Assembly (NCBI GenBank): GCA_028641055.1
Contig: CM054062.1
Coordinates: forward strand, 16,425,639 to 16,489,638
Length of the DNA stretch: 64,000 bases
Direction of reading: 5' to 3'
Source: Alopecurus myosuroides
Taxonomy: Eukaryota; Streptophyta; Magnoliopsida; Poales; Poaceae
Shown here: positions 23,830 through 34,531 of the stretch, one piece after another
How the letters are laid out: every line of letters begins with the position of its first letter
Position numbering within the stretch: position 1 is the first letter of the stretch
Made by a program: the position numbers and the translations under genes
The notes under the pieces: model-generated
The model's input: only the letters and a program-made list of their open reading frames with translations
Told to the model about the DNA's origin: nothing
Databases searched by the model: none

Positions 23830-25314
23830 TGATACGTCCATTTTGCATCATTGTTCTATATTGTTATTTTCTATTATTCATCGATATATTTCATATTATG
23901 ATGCATCACTTATGTTATTTTACCTTATTTTGCATGTTTCATAATTTTTGGAGAAGAAACACCGGGACCAGAAATCTGATGGAAAAAGCACCGTCAGGAT
24001 ACCCTATTTCAGAAGATCAGAAGAAGAGGGGAGACACCGAAGATATCTTAGAAGTCCACATGAGGGAGCCAGCCACGAGGACAGCTGGAGGGGGCCCACA
24101 CCACCAGGTGGCGCCCCCCCTTGGCCATGCCGCCAGGTGGTGTGGCCACCCTGGACCACCTCTGGTCAATCTTTTTCGCGTACTTGACCCCCAGGGAACC
24201 CTAAGCCCCAGACTATCATCAAAGAATTATTCTGCCGCCGCCTCGGGGCAGAAAACAACAGAGAGAGAAAAGCTCTCTGACAAGGAGAAATCTGCCGGGG
24301 AAATTCCTCTCCGGAGAGGGGAAATCGTCGTCATCATCACTGTCATCGCTCCGGGCATCATCAAGATCGTCATCGGCATCCTCATCACCACTAGAACCAT
24401 CACCCTCATCATCCACCGTCATCCCGCTGTAACAATTAGGGGCCTCTATCGTCGTTTTACATTAGATCTCTCTCTCCCGATGTGGATTACTTGTTAGTAG
24501 TTGATGCTTGTGAGATTTATTGGTGTTAGCACTTTATGACCAGATTGTTATTATCCATTATATCACCTCTTATTATGATCCATATGATGTCTTGTGAGTA
24601 GTTTGTTTAGTTCTTGAGGACATGGGAGAAGTCATGATGTTAGTAGTGAAGTTATGTTGAAGTAATATCTCGTGGTTTGGTATTTAAGTTGTGGCGCTAT
24701 TCTTCTAGTGGTGTGATGTGAACATCGACTACATGATACTTCACCTTTATGGGCCTAGGAGGATGCATTGTGTATTTGGCTACTAATTTTGGGGTTGCCG
24801 GAGTGACAGAAACCTAAACCCCGTTAGGAAACCAATGCAAAAGGGAGCGTAGAATCCCGGAGTTTTAAGGCTGTGGTTAGATTTATCTTAATTACATTCT
24901 TATATTTGCGGATGCTTACGAGGGGTATAATCACAAGTATTTATTAGTCCTAGTTGGTCGGTGCATTAGCATATGTTCACCTACACAACACTTCACGAAC
25001 CATTGGATATTAATCAACCATAACGAAGCGAAAGCACTTGACGAAATTCTCATGTGTCCTCGAGAACGTTTGGTAGTCATAAGTAATACGGCCGGCTTGT
25101 CCTTTGCTCTCAAAAGTATTGGGCCACTCGCTGCAATATTATTTACTTGCACTTTATTTATATGCTATATCAAAAACCTCCAAAACCCCGTTTGCTAGTG
25201 TTTAAAGTGAATCCTCTATCCAACCTGCTTGTCAACACCTTCTGCTCCTCGTTGGATTTGACACTCTTATTTATCGAAAGTACTACGATACACCCCCATA
25301 TTTGTGGGTCATCG
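23830..25314 (+). mobile_element. 5' LTR of Athila element E3
   Basis: It starts TGATACGTCCATTTTGCATC and ends TTGTGGGTCATC followed by a changed last base, 1485 bp, and is followed by the E3 primer-binding site. By eye roughly nine of ten bases agree with the surviving 368 bp of the 3' LTR (32545-32912), so the insertion is not recent. It contains the GC-rich hairpin at about 24085-24150. Confidence 0.9.
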
Positions 25315-25325
25315 AGACTATTTTC

Positions 25326-25343
25326 TGGCGCCGTTGCTGGGGA
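25326..25343 (+). other. Primer-binding site of E3
   Basis: TGGCGCCGTTGCTGGGGA, 11 bases after the LTR. One base differs from the site in F (TGGCGCCATTGCCGGGGA) apart from the central C/T, so E3 and F would use the same tRNA primer. Confidence 0.8.
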
Positions 25344-25429
25344 GTGAAGCGCTATTGGTTAGTGGAATTGGTAACAGAAACTTTTACTGTGAGTGTTGTC
25401 TTTATTTATGTCCGCTCTTTTATTTCATT

Positions 25430-26350
25430 ATGGAGAATACTTTTGGTTCTCTGTTTAAGGGCACTTCTACCGTTGCTACTAGGGTAGTTGGTAACCTGTC
25501 ATCTGCTGAATTAGATCCTTATAAAATACCTATGAAAATTGTTGGACTTTTTATGGATAACTGCTATTACGGTGATGGAACTGTTCATCCCGGTTATCAT
25601 TTGCTCTTTATACATGAATTATGCGAGTTATTCAGGTGTGCAGGTATTACAATGGATCAAGTTAAAAGGAAATTATTTTCTTTATCGCTGAAAGGAAGAG
25701 CCGCTGAATGGTTCAAATTTTTGAAGAATGGTGAATCTATTGGATAGGAGGAAATTGTTCCTCTCTTTTATTCCAAATTTTATCCTCCTAGTGAGATTCA
25801 TAAAGACCGGAATCAAATCTATAATTTCTGGCCTCATGGTGGAGAGAGTATTGCCCAAGTGTGGGGAAGAATGAAGTTATTAATGCTTAAATGTCCCGTT
25901 CATGAACTCACAGGAAATATTGTTATCAATAATTTTTAAGCAAGGCTTTCTCTTCATGATAAGGATTTATTGGATGCTTCTTTTTCTACATCATTCACAC
26001 GTATGAAGGAAGAAGCTAAATGGGATCTTCTTGACCGTATTCAAGAAAACACTAAAAGATGGGAGAATGACAAAGGTAGAAAGTCAGGTATAAATTATGA
26101 TTGTGAATGCATTAAATCTTTTATGGGAACCAATGATTTCTATGATGTTAGTGTTGTTTGTGGTATTGATTCTCAAATCTTTGCAAACTGTCTTAAAGCT
26201 TTTGCCTCCTATCTTGATATTCCTAAAAAGGATTATCACAAGTACCATGCACCTTATAAAGATATTGTTCCTGCTAGTAATATAGAAGTGCATGCTGTTA
26301 ATCCTGTTGTTCCTGAGCCATATGTTGAAAAAAATGCATTTTCCTGCTAA
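25430..26350 (+). pseudogene. Athila-lineage gag of E3, with stops
   Basis: ATG at 25430 opens MENTFGSLFKGTSTVATRVV. The frame continues through VHPGYHLLFIHELCELFRC and LKGRAAEWFKFLKNGESIG to a TAG at 25745. Read beyond it, the frame goes on (LFYSKFYPPSEIHKDRNQIY, GESIAQVWGRMKLLMLKCP) to a second stop at about 25937. It then stays open from 25970 to 26350 (DLLDASFSTSFTRMKEEAKW). It would be the structural polyprotein of the particle. Only two stops and a late frameshift separate it from an intact gag, so it is better preserved than E2. Confidence 0.85.
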
Positions 26351-26439
26351 GGTGAAAGAACACTCTATGGTAGCTAGTGTGGTTAATAAGAGTAATAAGA
26401 AATCTATTGAACCTGATGAACAAATAACTGTTGAACCTG

Positions 26440-26890
26440 TTGTGCGATAGTGAAAGATCTTGTTTTTGGAAATGTGGAGGATGAACACATTGTATTCTGT
26501 TAGGATGCTTCTAATATTGTTTCCCATCCTCATAGACCTAAGAAAACTAGTGTTCCTGTGCTTTCTGTTAAGATTGGTGGTCATTGCTATTATGGTTTGT
26601 GTGATATTGGTGCTAGTTCTAGTGCTATACCTTATGAGCTTTATAGAGAAATTATGCATGAAATTGGTTCTTGTGAGCTTGAAGATATTGATGTGGTTAT
26701 TCAGATTGCTAATAGAGAAACTATCTTTCTGATTGGTATTGTTAGAGATGTGGAAGTTTTGTGTGGTAAGACTAAATATCCCACTGATTTTCTAGTACTT
26801 GGTAAGGCTGCTAGTAAAACTTGTCCTGTTATTTTTGGTAGACCTTTCTTGAACACTTGTGGTGCTATTATAGATTGTAAGAGGTAGAAG
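26440..26890 (+). pseudogene. Retropepsin-like protease of E3
   Basis: The open stretch 26558-26887 encodes KIGGHCYYGLCDIGASSSAI, then YELYREIMHEIGSCELEDID, VRDVEVLCGKTKYP and IFGRPFLNTCGAIIDCKR. DIGASSSA has the catalytic Asp of an aspartic protease and CPVIFGRPFL is the conserved C-terminal block. A TAG at 26887 and frame changes on both sides separate it from gag and RT. It corresponds to the inactive copy at 9989 in E2. Confidence 0.85.
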
Positions 26891-27039
26891 ATTTTGACTA
26901 AATTTGATGGGAAATCTTATGAGTTCAATTTCTCCAAATTTGCTAGAGCACCTTATGAATCTAAATTGCCTGATGAGAATTTTAAAGTTGAACAACTTGC
27001 TTCTATTTCTCTTGCTCCTAACAATGCTTTGCAGTAATA

Positions 27040-28754
27040 TATGGAGGTCCATGAGAGTGATGTCTTTATGGAAGAGATAAATGAGATTGACAATATTCTT
27101 CTTCGTCAACCGGTGATATTGAAACATAATTTACCTGTGGAAGACTTGGATACCACATTACCACCCAAGGAGGATCCAGTTTTTGATTTAGAACCTTTAC
27201 TTCATGATCTTAAATATGCTTATATTGATGATAAGAAAATATATCATGTTATTAATAGTGCTTTCAGGTGAAGAAAAGGAAAGATTATTGGGAATTATGA
27301 AGAAACACCGTGGAGCTATTGGATATACTCTTGATGATTTGAAGGAAATTTCTCCTACTATATGGCAGCATGCTATTAATATTGAACCTGATGCAAAGCC
27401 AGTAGTTGAACATCAATGCCGTTTAATTCCTAAGATTAAGGAAGTGGCAAGAAATGATGTATTAAAACTTCTTTATGCTGGTATTATTTTTCCTATTGCT
27501 GATAGTAGATGGGTGAGCCCTATGCATTGTGTCCCTAAGAAGGGAGGAATGACTGTTGTGCCTAATGAAACAATGATCTTATTCCACAAATTGTAGTAGT
27601 TGGTTATAGAATGTGTATTGATTTTAGAAAGGTTAATAAAGTTACTAAGAAATATCATTATCCTTTACCCTTTATTGATGAAATGTTTGAGAGGTTGCCT
27701 AAGAAAACTCATTTTTGCTTTCTTGATGGTTATTCTGGGTTTTCTCAAATTGCTGTTAGGAAGGAAGATCAAGATAAAACAACCTTTACTTGTACTTATG
27801 GTACTTATGCTTATAGGCGTATGCCTTTTGGTTTGTGTAATGCTCCTGCTACGTTTCAAAGATGCATGTCTGCTATTTTTCATGGTTTTTGTGAAGAGAT
27901 TGTGGATGTATTCATGGACGATTTTTCCGTCTATGGAACTTCTTTTGATAATTGTTTGCACAACCTTGATAAAGTTTTGCAGAGATGTGAAGAAACTAAT
28001 CTTGTTCTTAATTGGGAGAAATGCCACTTTATGGTTAATGAAGGAATTGTTCTTCGACATAAAATTTCTGAAAGAGGTATTGAAGTTGACAGAGCTAAAG
28101 TGGAAGCCATTGAGAAAATGCCCTGTTCTAGGATGTTAAAGGTATTCATAGTGTTCTTGGTCATGTTGGTTTTTATAGGAGGTTTATTAAAGATTTCTCT
28201 GAAATATCATAAGACTCTTACTAATCTTCTTCAAAAAAGATGTACCATTTGTTTTTCATGATGATTGTAAGGAAGGTTTTGAGACTTTAAAGAAGACTTT
28301 AACTACTGGTCCAATTGTTCAACCACCTGATTGGAATTTAACTTTTGAAATTATGTGTGATGCTAGTGATTTTGCTGTAGGTGCTGTTCTTGGACATCGC
28401 ATAGATAAGAAGTTGAATGTTATTCATTATGCTAGTAAGACTCTTGATGCTGCTCAAAAAAATTATACTACTACTGAAAAAGAGTTCTTGGATGTAGTTT
28501 TTGCATGTGATAAGTTTAGGACTTATATTGTTGACTCAAAGGTTACTATTCATACTGATCATGCTGCTATTATATACCTTATGGAAAAGAAATGTGCCAA
28601 TCCTAGGATTATTAGATGTGAGTTGCTTTTACAAGAGTTTGATTTGCATATTGTGGATAGGAAGGGTGCTGAAAATCCTATTGCTGATAACTTGTCTAGA
28701 TTGGAAATCATTACTTTTGACCCTATTCTTGTTAATGACAGTTTTCCAAATTAA
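27040..28754 (+). pseudogene. Reverse transcriptase and RNase H of E3
   Basis: Athila-type Ty3/gypsy pol. Order of blocks: KKHRGAIGYTLDDLKEISPT (27300), SRWVSPMHCVPKKGG (about 27505), MCIDFRKVNKVTKK (27611), FCFLDGYSGFSQI (about 27715), RRMPFGLCNAPATFQRCM (about 27817), catalytic FMDDFSVYG (about 27913), NLVLNWEKCHFMV (about 28000). RNase H follows at 28353-28754: MCDASDFAVGAVLG, HYASKTLDAAQKNYTTTEKE and [16 protein letters not shown]. The active-site Asp pair is intact, but there are frameshifts near 27265, 27585, 28130 and 28260, so no full product can be made. Confidence 0.9.
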
Positions 28755-30131
28755 CAATTGGCTGGAATAAAGGTAAAACCCCAAGATAGTCCATGTTATG
28801 TTTATTATGCTAACTTTATAGTTTCAAAGTATTTGCCTCCAACATTTACAGCTCAACAAAGAAGAAAATTTTTCTATGATTTGAGGCATTATTTTTGGGA
28901 TGACCCACATTTATATAAAGAAGGAGGAGATGGTATTATGAGAAGATGTGTTCCAGATCATGAACAGCGTGAAATATTGAAGAACTGCCATGGTAGTGCT
29001 TATGGAGGACATCACGCCGGAGATAGAACGGCACAGAAGGTTCTACAATCAGGTTTCTATTGGCCTACTCTCTTTAAATATGCACGTAAATTTATTTTAT
29101 CTTGTGATGAATTTCAAAGAGTAGGAAATATTTCTAGACGTAATGAAATGCCTATTGTGTTATTCTCTTGTTATTGAACCTTTTGACTGTGTGGGATTTG
29201 ACTTTATGGGTCCTTTTCCTCCTTCTAATAGTTATACTCATATTCTTGTTGCTGTTGATTATGTTACTAAGTGGGTAGAAGCTATACCTACTAAAAGTGC
29301 TTGTGGTGAGACCTCTTTGAAAATGCTTAAAGATGTTATTTTTCCTAGGTTTGGTGTGCCTAGATATCTTATGACTGATCGAGGTTCTCTTTTTATTCAT
29401 GGTGGTTTTAGAAAACCCTTGCTAAATATGATGTTAATCATAGAATTGCCTTAGCTTATCATCCTCAAAGCAGTGGACAAGTAGAATTATCAAATAGAGA
29501 AATTAAATCTATATTACAAAAGACTGTTAATAAATCTAGCAAGAATTGGTCAGATAAGTTGAATGGTGCTTTATGGGCTTATAGAAATGCTTATAAAAAC
29601 CCTATGGGTATGTATCCTTATAAAATGGTTTGTGGAAAAGCTTGTCACTTGCCTTTAGAATTAGAACACAAAGCTTATTGGGCAGTGAAAGAATTAAATA
29701 AAGATTTTAAACTTGCTGGTAAGAAAAAAATGCTTGATTTGAATCATTTAGATTAATGGAGATGTGAAGCTTACGAAAATGCCAAACTCTTTAAAGAGAA
29801 AGTTAAACAATGGCATGATAAAATAAACCTTAAAAGGGAGTTTCATGTTGGTGAGAAAGTTCTATTGTATCGGTCTCGTCTCAGATTTTTTGCAGGAAAA
29901 TTACTCTCCCGATGGGAAGGACCTTATATTATTGAAGAACTGTATCATTTGGGTGCAATCAAAATTGCTTCCCTCAAAGATAACACTACACAAGTGGTGA
30001 ATGGACAAAGACTCAAACATTATATTTCTAGGGATTCCTATGATGAAGATGTTGATGTTATTCAAGTAATAACTCCGGAAAAGTTCATTAGAGGGAAGAT
30101 TCCAGAATCTGCAGAGTCTGTTTTGGAGTAG
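28755..30131 (+). pseudogene. Integrase of E3, with stops
   Basis: N-terminal module at 28758-29160 (CHGSAYGGHHAGDRTAQKVL, then CDEFQRVG with one expected Cys changed). Core at 29170-29454 ([34 protein letters not shown]), then after a frameshift [20 protein letters not shown] (about 29470) to a TAA at 29754. C-terminal segment at 29865-30131 (GKLLSRWEGPYIIEELYHLG, IKIASLKDNTTQVVNGQRLK). The D, D and E of the catalytic triad can be seen, but two frame breaks and stops disable it. Confidence 0.88.
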
Positions 30132-30470
30132 GTAACAGTTCTATTAATAAAAAGTTTGCCCATTACCTTCCAAATTATAATTTATTGGTTTTTGGAAAAT
30201 ATAAAAAATACCGAGCCGAAGAGGAGTTGGAGAAGGTGCCCGGAGGCACCACACCATGTGGGGGCGCGGGCCCACCCTTGGCCGCGCCACCCTATGGTGT
30301 GGGAGCCTCGGAGCCCCTCTCCGACCCGTTTTCGACATGGACTTTCCTTTCGTTACCTATATTTTTGCTATATAACCCCCTAGACCCCCCGAGGTCCGTA
30401 TACCGTTTTATCGTCGTGTTTCTGTTTCGAGCTGTTTCTGCCAGGATCTGTTTTCAGTTTTAGAAGCATC

Positions 30471-30820
30471 ATGGCCTCCGCCAACAACAACAAGGGGAAG
30501 GAGCCAATGGAAGATGATCTCCAAGTTCCCAAGCGCAAGAACATGGATCAGGGCGTCATGAGATTAGCAAAAAGGAAGTCATCAAGCAGTGTTTATTCTT
30601 GTAGCGTGCAGGGACCAAGACCATCAGTTCCGGGCCTCAGTCTCGCCCCTGGAGTATAGGAAGCTCTTCGGGTTGCAGATGAGTTTTGTGAACATTATCA
30701 AACTTCAAGGACGGAGGTAGAGATTCTTCAAGAAGAAAACGACATGTTTCATGAGATGCTGCAACGTTTCCATGCCTTGCTTGAGAAGAGTGTATCACCA
30801 CCACCACCGAAGAATTGATT
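30471..30820 (+). pseudogene. Small frame downstream of E3 integrase, coiled-coil-like
   Basis: ATG at 30471 opens MASANNNKGKEPMEDDLQVP, basic and low in complexity, to a TAG at 30657. Read past the stop, the same frame continues EALRVADEFCEHYQTSRTEV and EENDMFHEMLQRFHALLEKS to a stop at about 30817; this second half has a heptad-like pattern. It lies after integrase, where some Athila elements carry a third (env-like or unknown) frame. I see no signal peptide or membrane segment and do not assign a function. Confidence 0.45.
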
Positions 30821-32544
30821 CCTCATTGGTATGGGCATCCCCTTGGCTTGTTCCAAGCTTGGGGGAGTGACGCGGTATCACCTTTATCTTTCACCCTTTT
30901 TACCTTTTAGTAGATTCATATCGTGAGTAGAAAAAATATCATATAGGATGGTTTGCAGTATGGAAGTGTCACTCCTTAGTTGGTTATCGTTGTATACCTT
31001 GGTTTGAGTTGTCGTAATGATATATTAATGAGAAGTTTCATCATCTACTTATTCTACTTTATTTTAGTTTGCAATTTTTGTTATGTGATTGACCTTCTCA
31101 TTAATATTAGTATCAATGCTGGAGTTTCGAGATAATCTAGTTGGTTTTGGCAAACTTAGCATTGGTCAGTAGCAACAATTTGTTAGACTTAAGTAGAAAA
31201 GAGGGAGTTGCATGTAGATATATTATTCCATGATCTTTCTTTCTTGTTAGCTCATAAGCTTATTATTCTCAAATAAGTTTGTTTGCACCTTCAAGGAAGA
31301 TTGCATGATTGGCTTTATCATATATGTTTTTGTTTGTTTTACGTCAGTTCTTATGATTGCTGCCCAACCTTGCTAGCCAAAAACCTGTACTAAGAGGGAA
31401 TGCTTCTCGTGCATTCAAACCTTGAACCAAAAACCTTGTCATTCATGTCCACCATACCTACCTATATGTGGTATTTCACTGCCACTCCAAGTAAATTGCA
31501 TGTGTGTTACCTTTAAACCTTCAAAATTACACCTGTTTTGTGTTCCCGTTTTAGCTCATGAGGACGCAAATAGAGAATATTTATCTCAATTGTTGATTGA
31601 ATTTCACACCATGTACTAGTGGCTTCATCCGCTTATCCAAATGCTAGAAGAGCTAGCAGCGGGGTTCCCAGCCCCAAATAATAACACAAATTCTCTTCAC
31701 TATTTTTGCCCCTGATTTATCAGTCAAAGCATAATTGTGTAAACAAAAGAGAAGAGGGATGACCTTTTATACCAGTTGTGTCCTTCTATGGGAGCCGCTC
31801 TTGTGAAGTCTAGTTGGCTTGTGACGTACTGTATTTTATGTTTGCCATTCGTTGACATAAACATACACCTCTCAAAATTTAGACACTCCTCCACGGTATG
31901 TGATTGTTGGCAGGCACCCGAGGATTCAGTTAGCCATGGTTTGTGTAAGAAAAGTTGGGAGGAGTGTCAACCATTTTATACCTCTGTTTTATGAAATAAA
32001 AGCTCTAGCACATGAGTGATCCATCCTTCCCTCTTCGAAGGGCCTATGTTTTACATTTATGTTGAGTCAGTAAACCTACTTCTTTCTTTCTAAGCAAGCA
32101 TTTGAGTTGTTGTGATTCATCCAGCTATATGTTGATTTACTCAATAATGTTCTTTATTCTTCCTGGTTTCTGCAAATGCTTTTATCTGTTTGAATATCAA
32201 TGTTTGCAAACAGACCGTTATAATTGAGCATGATAAACTCAGCAATATAGCTCTAGTATAAAGACTCTGATCGAAAGATAAGCACACTATTAATTGTTCT
32301 CTGACCAAGAACGAAGTTTGCCTTTACCAATTTTGATTTACTTTTTGCACCTTTATTGTTCCTCTACTTGTTTCAAGTTTCATTATATAAGAGAAAGTTG
32401 TTGTCTAAAATGACTTGTTCTTTGTTGGATGTGATGCCTCTTGTCCGTATTTTATTTATAGACACCTCACTCCATAAACCTGTGGTCATGTTTACTGAGT
32501 TCAGTTTCGCTTGGGGACAAGCGAGGTCTAAGCTTGGGGGGAGT
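30821..32544 (+). mobile_element. E3 3' internal non-coding region
   Basis: AT-rich sequence without convincing frames, ending in the polypurine tract AAGCTTGGGGGGAGT just before the LTR at 32545. Its last 500 bases match 3513-4009 of E1. A second PPT-like run, CCAAGCTTGGGGGAGTGACG, occurs at about 30851-30870 right after the small 3' frame; it may be an older or duplicated tract. Confidence 0.75.
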
Positions 32545-32912
32545 TGATACGTCCATCTTGCATCACCGTTTTATATTGTTATTTTCTGTTATTCATCGAT
32601 AAATTTCATGTTATGATAAATCACTTATGTTATTTTATCTTATTTTGCATGTTTCACAATTTTCGGAGAATAAACACCGGGACCAGAAATCTGATGGAAA
32701 AGGCATCGTCAGGATACCCTATTTCAGAAGATCAGAAGAAGAGGGGGGACACCGGAGATATCTTAGAAGTCCAGATGAGGGATCCAGCCATCAGGAGAGC
32801 CAGAGGGGTCCACCAGGGGCCCAAACCACCAGGTGGTGCGCCCCCTGGCCGCGCCGCCAGGTGGTGTGGCCACCCTGGCCCACCTTTGGTCGATCCTTTT
32901 CGCGTACGTGAC
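32545..32912 (+). mobile_element. 3' LTR of E3, first 368 bp
   Basis: TGATACGTCCATCTTGCATC follows the polypurine tract and matches the start of the 5' LTR at 23830. The match stops at CGCGTACGTGAC (32912), where minus-strand element G is inserted; in E1 the LTR goes on with CCATAGGG at the same point (about 4379). The remaining 1.1 kb is not found on the far side of G and was probably deleted. Confidence 0.88.
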
Positions 32913-34531
32913 TGTTGCTACACCTTGATGGCGCCAGAATTTCTTTGCTATGGATGGTGTGTTGGGAACCCCAAGAGGAGGGTGTGATGAGTGCAGCAGT
33001 AAGAATTTCCCTTAGTTAAGAACCAAGGTTATGAATCCAGTAGGAGAAAGAGGATCTTCGGAAGGTTCATGCCACTAACGGTGGTGATGGCGCCTCTCCG
33101 GTGTCAGCAACAACGCGGAACCTGCACACAACACAACCAAAATACTTTGTCCCAACGGTACAGTGAGGTTGTCAATCTCACCGGTCTTGCTGAAAACAAA
33201 GATTAGACGTATAGTGTGGAAAATGGTGTATGCTTGCAGTAAGTAAAGAAAACAGGGAATTGTAGTGGTTTGTTTAACAGTGTAGGAAAATGGACCGGAG
33301 TTCATAGGTTCACTAGTGGTGTCTCTCCATAAAAGATACCATGCTGGGTGAACAAATTACAGCTGGGCAATTGACAAATAGAGGTTGCACCATAGTTCAC
33401 ATTCATGACATGATGACTACTATGATATTTAGTGCGGGCATGACAACAATATACATAGACCGTAATCCAACTGAATCTATGACTAATAATCCACACTCAG
33501 GTTATCATCCGAACCCCCTTAGGTATTAAGTTGCAAGCAACAAATAATAGCATTAAGCAATGTGTGTAATGTAAGCAATGATTGTGCACGCGGGCACTCA
33601 CACCGCTATTTTCTCCCTAGTGGCAACAACACATCCTCCCCCGTCACGTTTCTGTCACTCGAGCACAGGCGAAAAGGAGGCATGAACCCAACTATCGAGC
33701 ATAAATACTTCCTCTTGGAGTCACTAGCAACTACTTGGCCAGAGAAACCACTAGCAACGGAAAGCATGGAAGATCACAAATAACATATGCAATAAAGACT
33801 ATAATCAACTTGGCATAAGTTCAATATTCATCGGATCCCAGCAAACACAACACACAGAATTACATAAGAACAATCTCGATCATGTTAGGCAGCTCGTGAG
33901 ATCTAAACATTGAGGCATAGGAGGAGAAGACAACCATCTAGCTACTGCTATGGACCCGTAGCTCAAGGATGAACTACTCACGCATCACTCCGGAGGCAGG
34001 CATGGTGATGAAGAGGCCTTTGGTGATGATTTCCTCTCCGGCAGGGTGCCGAGAGACAGCTTCAGAACCCCCCTGATCTAGGGTTGACGACGACGGCGGC
34101 TGCGGAACTTTTCGGGGATTTTTTATCCGATACCTAGGGTTTTCCTTCGGAGGGGAATAAATAGGCGAAAGGGTGGCGTCGGTGGGCCACCAGGGTGGCC
34201 TCACCACCCCCAGGCGCGGCCAAGGGGGGCCCTCGCCTGGCTATGGTGAGGGCCCCCTGGTGCCCGTCTTCGACTCCTCTTCGGACTTCTGGATGCTTCC
34301 GGGGAAAATAGGAACTTCGGGATTCGTGGGGTCCAATTTCGAGAATATTTCCAGAACAACTTTTCTGAAATAAAAAACAGCAGAAAACAGGGAACTGACA
34401 CTTGGCATCTTGTTAATAGGTTAGTCCCGGAAAACGTGTAAAAATGCTATAAAGAAGGGAGAAAACATGTAGCAATTGGCATAATATCAACATGGAACAT
34501 CACAAATTATAGATATGTTGGAGATGTATCA
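32913..34531 (-). mobile_element. 3' LTR of minus-strand element G
   Basis: In minus orientation it runs from TGATACATCTCCAACATATC (34531 downward) to GGTGTAGCAACA at 32913, 1619 bp. It belongs to the same family as the LTRs of F and the two solo LTRs. Just outside its start, at 34532-34547, the plus strand reads AGCATCCCCAAGCTTA, the reverse complement of a polypurine tract TAAGCTTGGGGATGCT, which fixes this as the 3' LTR. Confidence 0.9.

Noticed and set aside
13000..30000. Possible intact virus or env-bearing retrovirus-like element
   Set aside because: All pol frames in E2 and E3 carry stops and frameshifts, and no envelope-like protein with signal peptide or membrane segment is seen; these are LTR retrotransposon remnants.
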